Positions 51,001 through 61,017 of a DNA stretch of 64,000 nucleotides are shown piece after piece. Source of the DNA: Patagioenas fasciata (taxonomy: Eukaryota > Chordata > Aves > Columbiformes > Columbidae). Every line of letters begins with the position of its first letter. Position 1 is the stretch's first letter. The notes beneath the pieces were generated by a model. That model saw nothing but the letters and a program-made list of their open reading frames with translations, made no database searches and had not been told where the DNA came from. The stretch is taken from contig NC_092523.1 of NCBI RefSeq assembly GCF_037038585.1, positions 33,829,501 through 33,893,500 of the forward strand, in the 5' to 3' direction. Made by a program: the position numbers and the translations under genes.

Positions 51001-54000
51001 TTCAGATTTCTTTCGACAGTCTTTCATTACCATGCATGTTGCCTTTGCAGGCAGTTTTGATTTGCATATTTTCACTTTTTTCTTTTTGTTTTAGAATGCA
51101 AAACAGTTTCGGTGAAACCAGAAATATTTTTTCACAGATTAATAATGGATTAATGATGTCAAATTTCTAAGCCAATGCATTTAAATGGTATCCCCTTAGT
51201 GACCGCGTGTACTGCAAATGGTGTTTACTGACTGATTAATCACCAGATTTCTTTTTTTCTGTTTAACTGTCATCTCATTTTTCTTGATCTTTTCTGTGCA
51301 GACCTTAGAGGTTGTTTGTTGGAAGAGGGGAGTAATTACCATGAAACAGCATTCTCTGAAGAAGTTGAGATCACAAGTTAATAAATACCTCTGTCTTATC
51401 GTCCCAGAGTTGAGGATTTAAGGCTGGAAGTGAAATGAAAAACTGCAGGCATAGAAATTACATCGCAGGGTGAGACTGGCTCAAAACTGAAGAGAACTTT
51501 TGTGGGTAAGCACAAAGATTGGGGCAAAGTTGGCCAAACAAGCTGGATTTCTCAGCAAGAGGATGGGGACGTGTGGAGGAAGATAACAGAAATACTAAAT
51601 AAAGCTGCAAGATGTTACCTGTTAGATAAGCAAACACCCACACACATATCTTGCCATGAGGATGAATAAGCCAGCGGATCCAATGAATACAATCAACCCT
51701 GAATAGGATGCGTGAGGATTCACAAGATGCAGTTCATGTTACCTGGAGCAGGCTGGGCCAAGTGTGACAGTAATGTAGTGCTCACCACTGACTACAGTGA
51801 GCTCTCATGGCCTGTTGTCACCACTCCAGAGGAGTGTCACACACGCGTAGACGAAATGAGACCATGTCTTCTTACATATCCAGAATAATATTAACTCCCT
51901 CAATATAGCTATCATCAAGGTGGTTGTCCTGATTTGCATTTTCAGAAAAGACATCAAGCTCTTGCTGTGAAGGCAGAATTACACCATTGACCTGACCTAT
52001 ACATTCAAGGTACAACAGTAACAGAGACAGCATTCCTATCCCCTGGGTGTATTGCATCTTTTCCACATATAGGAAACATTTCTCAGAGCTGTTACTTGTC
52101 TTGTGGAAGAGTACTACATTCGATTGAAAAAGAACAGTGCTTTTTGATTATTGAACAATACTAAATGTGCTGAATCCTTTCTAAAAGACCTCTGATGTGT
52201 TACTTTTTTAGTGTAGGAAAACATCACATTTGTTGACTTTGAGATCCCTGGGAAGATTGAGAAACCTTTGCTGACCTTGTTGTTTATTTTTTGGCTAGGT
52301 TTTATATCGATATATGACTCTTAGTGACCAGAAGATTTACTAATCCTAATAAAGATGAAGTCTGGTGGGTCATAGTGAGGAATGAATCAACAGGTTACGG
52401 CAGAAATTGTTATTAAATCCATTTTTTGTTTACTAGTGAAACACAAAGAGTAGGAAATAAAAGTAAATTCGATAAAATGTGGAATAAGCTGTTGAAGGCA
52501 GTAAGAAAAATTAATATAAAGAGAAGTTGAGTAAACATTCAGTATCACAAAACTGCCAGCTCAAACAAAATTACTTATTTGGCCTTTCTAGTCTCCATTT
52601 CATCATACACATTCTGTCCTCAGGAACTGCTCACAGTGGTGTATCACCTGGATGATTTAGTGGAAATTTTGTCATTTTCATAGATGAAGGGGAAAAGGTA
52701 AACCATGTCATGAGCCTTATTCTCATCTACAAACTACATCTGAGCCTGCTGCGGGTTTATTGGGCGGGGCGGGGGGGGGGAGTGTGTGGAATTAGGGTAT
52801 GGGGGTGAGTGGGTAAACAGAAACAAACAAAAAAGCTCCAAGGCAAAAAGTTGTTATTTGTAGGCTCAAGTCTGAAAAGGCTTTTGGAAACACTGCAGAC
52901 AGAGGAGACTGTTTAAAGAGCTCTTCCTTGCTTTACTGATAATGCTCTAAATGAAGAAAATGCCTCAGCCTATATTTGCTGAATAAAGTTTAAAAGCAGC
53001 TATGTCACTGATTCCTTCCTTGTGGGGTCCTATATTATTAAAAGCACTCAATACTTGGTACAGCCTCTGCTAACTTCAAATCAGATTAAATCTTTGTGGT
53101 TTTGCATCGATTCTAATTGCACATGTTTCCACATTTGTTAAAGGGCTCATTGCCAAGTGCTCCATAGCATTACATCATGGAATTTTGTCATCGCTGTTTC
53201 AGTCAAATTATATTCCACTGATTTCAGTAGAGTATTATCAGCCTAAAACTAGTGTATTGATGACACAAGAATCATATGTTTTTCCATTACAGACATTTTA
53301 ACCTCTTCCATTCCCCCACGTTCAGCACCCTGCCCTACCCCACCCCTGGCTCATTCTCATCTAGCTTCATATCAAAGAATATCAATCTAAATTTTTCCCA
53401 TTCATTTTAACCATTTCCATGTTAACTTTATTTACACATTCTTTGAGCTTGCATGTATTTTTCTGCCTTTCTACACTTAGTAAGAATGGTACTGGCTGGA
53501 TTTTAATACATTAAGCTCTAGTGCAGTCAATTTTTTTGTTGTCCCTTTCCAGTTCAGTGATCTCAATTCAAAACACATCCCTTCTCTTCCCCATATTTAA
53601 ACAAAAGGAAAGCCAAAGAAACATTCACTCAGCCTGAGAAAACAGTCATGGAAGAAAATACAAGGGACTACTGAAAGATGTTAAAATTGCTGCGAAAAAA
53701 TAAAAAAAAAATAAATAAACTCTTGACAGCAGAATATTCAAAGGTGAGTATAAAAAATATACAACCAGAAAGAGAATTTAATTTCTATTTAAACCATTTT
53801 TCATGCTCTGTTAAAGGAATATGCTGTTTCCCTCATTGTCACAGGAAGTATGACTCCTGCATAGAAAAAACAAATTTAAGTATTAAGTAAACAGCCTGCA
53901 TTTGCTCAGCACAGCAGGAACACTAGAGAAATGGGTGGACTGGAAGAAATATGAACTTCAGAGATTGTTAAATAACAAAGCACTGTAATGGCAGATATAA

Positions 54001-54141
54001 ACAGGCAACAGCCTTACAAGAAAATGATATCAGCTGACAATCTGAATGTGCAGGTACGTTCTGGCTTTTGGCAGAGCTTTAATTGTAGGAGCATTTCAAT
54101 TTTTTTAGTTATTTTAAGTAAATAGTATGTACAAATATCCT
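48100..54141. other. Intergenic, no gene seen
   Basis: AT-rich sequence with a TA repeat near 49036-49050 and a G-rich run near 52759-52780. Open frames are short and have no recognisable domains. Confidence 0.7.
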
Positions 54142-54656
54142 TGTTTTGGCTTGGATAGAGTTAATTTATTTCTAGTAGCTGGTATAGTGCTGTTTTGGAT
54201 TTAGTATGAGAATAATGTTGATAACACACTGACATTTTAACTGTTGCTAAGCAGTCAAGGACTTTTCAGCTTCTCACACTGTGGCATGTGTACAAGTAGC
54301 TAAGAGAGGGCAGAGCCAGTGTAGTTGACCCAAACTGGCCAAAGAGATATTCGAGACCATATTCCCCCCATATATTTTGGGGGAAACTGGACAGAGGAAC
54401 CATTACGCAGGAACTAGCTGAGTATTGGCTGATGAGTGGTGAGCAACTGCAATGTGCACCACTTGTTTTATATATAATTTTATTATTATATTATCATTAT
54501 TATTATTATTTCCCTTTCTGTCCTATGAAACTGTCTCTGTCGTAACCCACAGGATTTAACTTTTTTTTCCAATTCTTTCCCGGATCCCACTGGGGGGGTG
54601 GGGTGAGCGAATGACTGTGTGTGGTGTTTAGCAGCCTGCCGGGTTAAACCACAACA
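54142..54656 (+). mobile_element. Solo LTR of an avian endogenous retrovirus
   Basis: The element begins TGTTTTGGCTTGGATAGAGT and ends GGGTTAAACCACAACA, giving TG...CA ends over about 515 bp. Internal landmarks match an LTR family I know from bird genomes: GTTGATAACACACTGA, GACCCAAACTGGCCAAAG-type, AACCCACAGGATTTAAC and CCCACTGGGGGGGTGGGG followed by GAGCGAATGACTG. A TTA-rich microsatellite lies inside at about 54480-54510. No internal viral genes and no second LTR follow, so it is a solo LTR. I see no clear target-site duplication. Confidence 0.78.
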
Positions 54657-57600
54657 GTCAGGCAGTGTCTGGAACTGTGCCTAGAAGGGTAGCAGAGTTA
54701 AACATTGTAATGATACCATAAAATGCTAGTGCCATGGAATCCTTGTTCTCAACATCTAAAATGCAGACTTGGAGGAAGCAGAAAGCAGTCACAAACAATA
54801 GAAGTTCTGTTGCCTCAGTGCACAAGTATGCAGTAATACATCTAGTAGCTTTGCTTGTTACTCACTGGGCTGCTAAGACTTTGCAACAATCTACATCAGT
54901 CAGCCCTCAGAAGCAGTTGTTAGGGTCCAATATCCTGAAGAATCACAGGACACAGAAATGGACAGGGCAAGGGAACAGGTCAAGTAGTAGACGTACAGCC
55001 TGAGGTAAGTGACCTCACTCTATACTTACATGGAACAAGTTAGGCCCCTTAGTGTGATCTATCACTGAAATAATACAGCATAGGAGCCACTGGTGATAAA
55101 GCTGAGTATTAATTCACTTATATCAGCAATTTTGGTATCAGACTACAGACTTCAGAAAGTGTCAGTTTCTAATCAAGATTTACAGCCCTGAACCTCAACC
55201 ACTCACCATGGCCCCTAGTTCAAAGTTAGCTCTGCATTAATCTTTAAAATTAAAATTAAGAGGTAGTATACTTTAAACAGCTACAATATGCAACATTGCA
55301 CATTCCTACCCTAAACCACAGATGAGTCAAGAATAACTCTCTTTTCTGCTTGCAAAGCTTCAAAGATAATTTTCTAATCATCCTGGAGAATGCTTTAACA
55401 ATAAGATAATAGTGTTCTACAGTGAGCAGTTACCATTGTCTCCTTTTCAGGCCATTTCATGCTGCAAGAGAAGAGAGTATTAATATAGAAAAGAGTCCTA
55501 GTACATAGTTCCATTTCTAAGGAGCATTTCTCCCTGTTCTAGCCATGTGGTGAATGGCATCTCACCTTAGAAACCTGAAGCCAGAAGCAGCCTGTGCTGT
55601 ACAAGAACTGTTATAACAGCTCTCTCTGAAAGCAAAAAGCAGGCACTAAGGCAGTGTTGAATGAAGAACTGAAGAGCTGGTGCATTTTCCATCAATCTCT
55701 TACATCATCTTCCCAAAAAAGGTACTCATAGACAGGATGCAATTTACACAGTTATTTTAAGACTTACAACATGTAGGTAGAAGATGCCAGGCATTGTGGG
55801 AAACAAACAAACAAAAAAACACACAAAAAAAACCCAAAACCAAAACCAAACACAAACAACACTGAAATAAGAGACTTGTTGCACAGATGCAGCAAGGAAA
55901 GAGAGCTACAGATCACAAAATAAAACATGATGAAATTTCAGCACTCAAAGTCATTCCTCTAAAAGACAGATGGAACAACAGCCAAGTTTATTTGTACTTC
56001 AGCATCATAACCAATTGTCTGACATAATGAAGAGCAGGTAACTCCCACCATGGGATAAGACACAACGTACTTATTGCCACACCAGTTTTATGGTTGAGAA
56101 AGTGGAACTGTCCCACATGGTTAACCATAGGCATAACAGGAAGAGCATGTACTGAACATCAGCTGTCAAAGCAAGTTTGTGGGGAGAACTAAAGGACTGT
56201 GTCACTGCTACGAGAGAGCACCCCAAGAGGCTGGCAAGCCTAACAGTCAAAGTGGCTCAGAGCACCACCATGCAGAGGACCTACAAGTTTCTTTTTTTCC
56301 TAGAGTTCCCAAAAACCATCAGCATCACAACTGTCCTTCAGGATAATGGGCAAATTCTGAAGGTCTCAAAATAATAAGCTTTATTATTAAAAACAGCACC
56401 AAACAGAATCTGCACCCGCGTAACTTAATGCTCAGCATTCATATGAGCAGCTGTTCCTACTCTTCATGCTACTGCCTGCCACAGAAACACAGTGCCACTT
56501 CATTTACCTCATCCCTTTCCCCCTCAACTCTAAGATAGCTTCTACATTTCACTACTGGAATGCCTGTTGGGATTAAGTGGAAAAGAGTGTGCATTTATTT
56601 ATTTATTGTAGCTCCTGAGCTTCTCTGCAGAAGAAAAAGGCACCAGAACATAAAGGATATCAGAAGCTGTTGCTTCACTGCCACAGGCACCACAGCATAC
56701 CTACTTTCTTGTCCCAGAACAGCTCTCCAAGGCCTTCCTCCCACATTTGTGTCCAAGTCAGCCCCTCCCCAGGTATGCTGTCATCAGCCTCCCCGGCTGC
56801 TCCCTCTGATGGAAGAAAAACATGCAGTACCCTGGTGAAGATTTCTCCAGATGGAGACAGCGTTACACATTTTGCTCACCCACTCCATTCTCTGCCAGGC
56901 ACCCATACCATCACACTCTGAGTGTGAACTTTGTCCTGTTACTGACCACTACATATTCCAGTCCTATCTGCCATTCTCTTACCTCCATTCTCTTTCTCAG
57001 AGAACCAGATTAGTTGCTAATTTCTTTTAATGCTTTCTACATTTCCACCTATCTTTTCAGATGGACGGTGTGGAACCATGACCTCCCCCGACTCAGCTGG
57101 TGTCCCTCACTGGGTAGCAGTAAGACCTTCTCCACAAAGGAAGGCAAGCCAGGAGCCAAGGGAAACCACAGCACAGGCAGTGCCCTCACCAACCAGAGCA
57201 GAGTCTCACAGGATGTGAGAGCAGAAGGCAGTGCCAGATGCTGAGAACAGGCTCAATGAATAGCCCTAGACAGGGCAATGAGATGAGTCAGGCCCAGCAC
57301 CCATCCAGAGAGCCCAGGTAGGCTGAACAGGAGACAGGACCAAAATCAAGTCCAAGGTCATCCAGGAACAAGACTAGAGATGGGACTGGCAACAAGCACA
57401 CTCAAAACAACTCAAGCAAAGCTAAACAAGGGCTCTTCTAAGACAGAACAAACAAGTTCTGTGTTTCCTCATGTAAGAAAGTAAATTTATCAAAGGCTGT
57501 TTTGGATCTCTGCTAACTTCACTCATTACAATGAAATCAATCCTGATTTAAATTATTATAATAGGGTGTGACTGGCCCTTGTGATTTCCCTGCTCTTGTT

Positions 57601-58929
57601 TGTGCTTTGTTCACTTCCACGCTGCCTTCATGTCAAGCATAATTTAACTTCACTTACTTACACTTTAAAAATGCGCACGTAGAAAAAGAGTGTAGAAAAT
57701 GTGAGGAGAGACCAGCCTCAGAGGATGTAACAGACAGTACCAGACAAACTGCCTCTAAGACTGTCTGGCTGACTCTGAATGCTGATCAGTGTGAACTAGG
57801 CTGATGTTTAAAGCACTGCTCCTCTGCAGTTTGCACAGCCTGCTTATTTTCGTGCCATCTTGAAGTCTCTAACTCTCCAAATCTCAGCAAAGATCTCTAA
57901 AACCTTAAAGAGCAGCATGTTTTCTAGCATGGGGCATCTCTGTCAAGGTGAGAGGACAGCCCAGGGAGAATAAGAAGGTAGTTCTGGCTGGAGCCTGACC
58001 CATGTATCTCAGTTCCCACTCTCCAGAAAGCAAGGTCAGCACACAGAGCAATAGCACAAGGCTTCCAGATGTATCTTGGTCCTTGTTGGTGCTTCGGTCA
58101 CCCTTGGCTCTTAAAGGCTTTTCTGACAGGACCTCTCCAGTTCCTTTTTCTGGAATCATTCCCTCACCTAAGCATTAATCGTCGTACCAGCACAAGCAGC
58201 TTTTGTGCCCAGTGTACTCTCTTGTCACAAGACTGAAGTGGGACTGAGTGATGTTTCCATTCCCCTGTGGGGCTAAATCACGAAGATGTGGCTGAACATC
58301 TCAGCAACGAGACAAATCAGAGCAGTCCCCTCATGTACCAGACTCCGTTTCTTTGAAGCAAAATCCTGGGCTGATCCTCATTGCAACACATTACCTTCTG
58401 GTTAAAAATATCTGACCTTGTGAAACTTCACAACTCTCTTTGGGCAGCCCCTCCCTGCCCAGTGAAACACCCAATTAGGTCTGCTGAGGACCAGCCAGTT
58501 CTGCCTGTCTCCATGTGTGCCTGCCCTCATACTGGCTTTCTCTAATTTTAATCTTCTTCCACAGCTTGATAACCTATTTGTAACACACCTACAAGGGCAC
58601 ACACACTCGCTTTTCTCTCCCTGCAAGATCACCTCCAAGGGGGCGGGGGAAGGGGACACACACAAGGTGTGCTCACCACCACCCTCCTCTTCACAGGGGC
58701 TGCGGACCTGCTGCAAGCTCCCCTCGTGTGCGGGCTGCTGCTCTCCATCTCCAGGGATGGGCTTTGCTCTCCTTAGGGAAGCAGTTGGAGGGACTGCTTT
58801 TTAGTGCCGACGTATCTCCACAGGTCTGCTGTTTATTCGGGGGGGGGAACGACGGGGAAGGGAAACGCGCTAGTAGAATACTGAGTATTTTCTAAGTCAA
58901 ATCAATCAACGCGCCCCCACAGAAAAAAA
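54657..58929. other. Intergenic, no gene seen
   Basis: The sequence rises gradually in GC towards the CpG island. It includes an A/C-only tract at about 55798-55862. Open frames around 56560-57244 and 58402-58804 show no domain pattern, and I do not call them genes. Confidence 0.65.
55798..55862 (+). repeat. A/C-only low-complexity tract
   Basis: AAACAAACAAAC and CCAAAACCAAA units. Same type as the other A/C tracts; non-coding. Confidence 0.8.
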
Positions 58930-59327
58930 ATAAAAATGCACCAGCGGGAGGCTGAGCCGCCGTGCTCCGTGCTCTGCTGCCCGCGGTGGTGCAAGAAAAC
59001 TCTGGGTGCATCGGGAACTCGGGGTTTCCCTAACATCCACCGCCTTTACAGCCCAGTCCAGCCCAATCGTGCGGGCTGGGGCTGCGGGGCTGGCCGGGAG
59101 GCGCACCGCCGCCCTGCCTCTCCGCGCCTCTCCGCGGCAGCGCTAGAGGCGGCGGCGACCGGCAGCACCAGGCGGGCCCGAAGAGGGAGTTCAGTCCTGG
59201 GGGGAAAGCGCGGCCGTCGGTAACGCCTCGGGGTACGAACAGCCACTTTCGCCGAGGTCCCCGAAGCAAGGGTCGGATGCGGCCGCGCTGCCAACGGCCG
59301 CCGGTTTTCTTGTCACACCCGCCATCA

Positions 59328-59335
59328 TTACGTAA
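59328..59335. promoter_or_regulatory. D-box-like / NFIL3 (E4BP4) site
   Basis: The sequence ATTACGTAAC (59327-59336) contains the palindrome TTACGTAA and fits the full E4BP4/PAR-bZIP consensus RTTAYGTAAY. It lies about 1.25 kb upstream of the MTNR1A TATA box, inside the CpG island. Function is inferred from sequence only. Confidence 0.5.
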
Positions 59336-60073
59336 CGCGGCCGGTGGAACCACCGTTGGCCTTAACTGTTTTTAACCGCTCCTAACGATGGCTTTAAGTA
59401 TTCATCACCCTGGACTGCCATTACAAGGGTTACACCGTAACCCCTGGGCGGTTGAGCGGGGGTTGCGGTGTCACTTGGTGACACCGGCTGCAGCGTCTCC
59501 CGCGCAGAGCCGCCCTCTGCACCCCGCAGCATCTGCACCGCCCGAGGAGGAGCCCCGCTCTCCCGCTGCGGACTCCCTCCCACCCCCGAGGTTTCGGGTA
59601 CCCCAGGTCACAGTACCCCAATGCGAGTTCGGGCGGGATCGCGGTGCGCGGGGGTCACCCGTGGCCGCCAGCGCCGCTCACAGCCCTGTGCTTGGCGGAG
59701 TGCAGTGTGAATGGCCATTCGCGCTCGCAGCTGGTTTTCCTGAATGAGAGAGTAATTCCTACGCCCAGTTTGCTCAGATATTTTAAACTGCTTTATACCA
59801 TTCAAGCAAGAAGAAAGTACTTTTTTTTTTTTTTTACCGGAACACGTAGGAGAGGGTGAGGGGGTACCCCATTCGCTTAGCCGGTGCCTCCTCACGGCTG
59901 TGCGATGGCTCCCCGTTCTCCCCGCGCTGCTTTAGGGGAACGGCGGAGCCAGATCCCACCAGGCTCAGCCGCTGCCGTGTGTGGCTCGCCCGCGCTGCCG
60001 AGGTGGTGGAGGAGGAAGGGGGAATCTGAAGGGGCCCTGTCCCTCCCCCAACGCCACCCCCGTGCAGCGACGG

Positions 60074-60079
60074 CACGTG
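60074..60079. promoter_or_regulatory. Distal canonical E-box CACGTG
   Basis: A perfect CACGTG in GC-rich sequence, about 500 nt upstream of the MTNR1A TATA box. This hexamer binds bHLH factors such as CLOCK/BMAL1 or MYC/USF. The motif also occurs by chance elsewhere in the window (71, 41336), so it is only suggestive alone. Confidence 0.4.
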
Positions 60080-60291
60080 GCGCTCCCGGGACGTGGGTCC
60101 TCAGACGCCCGCCCCCCGCGAGCGCGGCTCCGCGAGGAGCTTTTTATAGCAGCACCGACCCGCTGGGGGGTTTCTCGCCGCGCTCACGTTACTGTGCGAG
60201 TGCGATGTTAAATAAAGACGGGGGAGGAGGGGAGGCGAGTTCAGCTCGCGCCTAATTAAGAGACGGCGTTAACCAGGAAAGCTAAAAATAG

Positions 60292-60301
60292 CCCCGAACG
60301 C
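60292..60301. promoter_or_regulatory. MEF2-type site CTAAAAATAG
   Basis: A perfect match to the MEF2 consensus YTAWWWWTAR, standing out as an A/T island in very GC-rich sequence, about 285 nt upstream of the TATA box. A homeodomain-type TAATTA lies nearby at 60253-60258, and a second TATA-like CCATATAACC follows at 60308. Confidence 0.5.
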
Positions 60302-60497
60302 CGCAGACCATATAACCGCAGACAGCAATACCCGTGGAAACCTCACCCGCCTCCGCCGTGAATGGGCGGCCGGGCGCATGAATGGGGGAAGCGGCGCGCG
60401 GGAGTGAATGGGGCCGCCGAGCCGGGCGGGCGCCGCGGGGGGGCGCTGTGGCGCTGCCGCCGCCACCGCCGCGCGGCAGCTGGAACCCCCGGCCGCG

Positions 60498-60503
60498 CAC
60501 GTG
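60498..60503. promoter_or_regulatory. Proximal canonical E-box CACGTG, MTNR1A promoter
   Basis: A perfect CACGTG about 75 nt upstream of the TATA box, in the core promoter. With GC boxes (GGGCGGGGCGGGC at about 60550-60562) between it and the TATA box, it forms a plausible clock-responsive proximal promoter. Activity is inferred. Confidence 0.55.
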
Positions 60504-60576
60504 CCGGCGCGGGGGTGGGTCGGTGTCACCTGGCGGCAGCGGTGGCGGCGGGCGGGGCGGGCGGCGCGGGGGAGGC

Positions 60577-60584
60577 TATAAAAG
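60577..60584 (+). promoter_or_regulatory. MTNR1A: MTNR1A TATA box
   Basis: TATAAAAG in a GC-rich setting, preceded by GC boxes. Transcription would be expected to start about 30 nt downstream, around 60605-60612, giving a 5' UTR of about 215 nt before the start codon at 60825. Confidence 0.75.
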
Positions 60585-60634
60585 TGTCCCGCCGCGGCAC
60601 ATGCACACTTCGGGGAAACTTCCGAGCCGGAGCG

Positions 60635-60682
60635 ATGGCCATGGGAGAAGCGCCCGCTCCCGCCAGCCGCGCTCCGCCTTAG
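60635..60682 (+). other. Upstream ORF in MTNR1A 5' UTR (15 codons)
   Basis: ATG at 60635 (with a second in-frame ATG at 60641 in a good Kozak context) opens a 15-residue frame, MAMGEAPAPASRAPP, ending in TAG at 60680-60682. It lies in the inferred 5' UTR and ends 142 nt before the receptor start, so reinitiation is possible. Whether it is translated is unknown. Confidence 0.5.
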
Positions 60683-60824
60683 GGTGGGCAGCCCCGCGAC
60701 AGAGGACGGCTGCGGCCGGGACCCCCGCCCTGACCTGCCCCCACGGCAGGCGACGCTGGCGGGCCCGCCCGCTACTCCGGCACCTGGCTCTGACTTGGGA
60801 AGTGGTGGCTGTAGCAGCGGCAGG

Positions 60825-61017
60825 ATGCGAGTGAACGAGAGCGAGTTGAACAGCACCGTCCTCCCGCGGGACCCGCCGGCCGAGGGCTCCCCGCGCCGCC
60901 CGCCCTGGGTGACCTCCACCTTGGCCGCCATCCTCATCTTCACCATCGTGGTGGACTTGCTGGGCAACCTCTTGGTCATCCTCTCCGTATACCGCAACAA
61001 GAAGCTGCGGAACGCGG
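60825..61017 (+). CDS. MTNR1A: MTNR1A exon 1: melatonin receptor 1A, N-terminus and TM1
   Basis: The product is the Mel1a (MT1) melatonin receptor, a class A GPCR that couples to Gi at the plasma membrane. Exon 1 encodes 64 codons plus one base. The extracellular N-terminus has two N-glycosylation sequons (N4-E-S and N9-S-T) and PRDPPAEGSPRRPPW. TM1 covers about residues 29-54 (VTSTLAAILIFTIVVDLLGN) with the GN motif containing N1.50 at residue 48. The first intracellular loop SVYRNKKLRNA(G) follows. The donor GTAAGG at 61018 after GCG-G is the conserved intron position of melatonin receptors, with a phase-1 border. The start has A at -3 and matches chicken Mel1a very closely. Exon 2, with TM2-TM7, lies beyond the window. 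The reading frame that continues to 61106 is intron. Confidence 0.96.

Noticed and set aside
54734-55003. 89-codon open frame just downstream of the solo LTR, considered as a retroviral remnant
   Set aside because: The translation shows no retroviral motif and there is no primer-binding site after the LTR.
59030-59900. Several overlapping open frames of 63-119 codons in the upstream CpG island
   Set aside because: Composition-driven; several frames on both strands are open at once and none shows a domain or a splice pattern.
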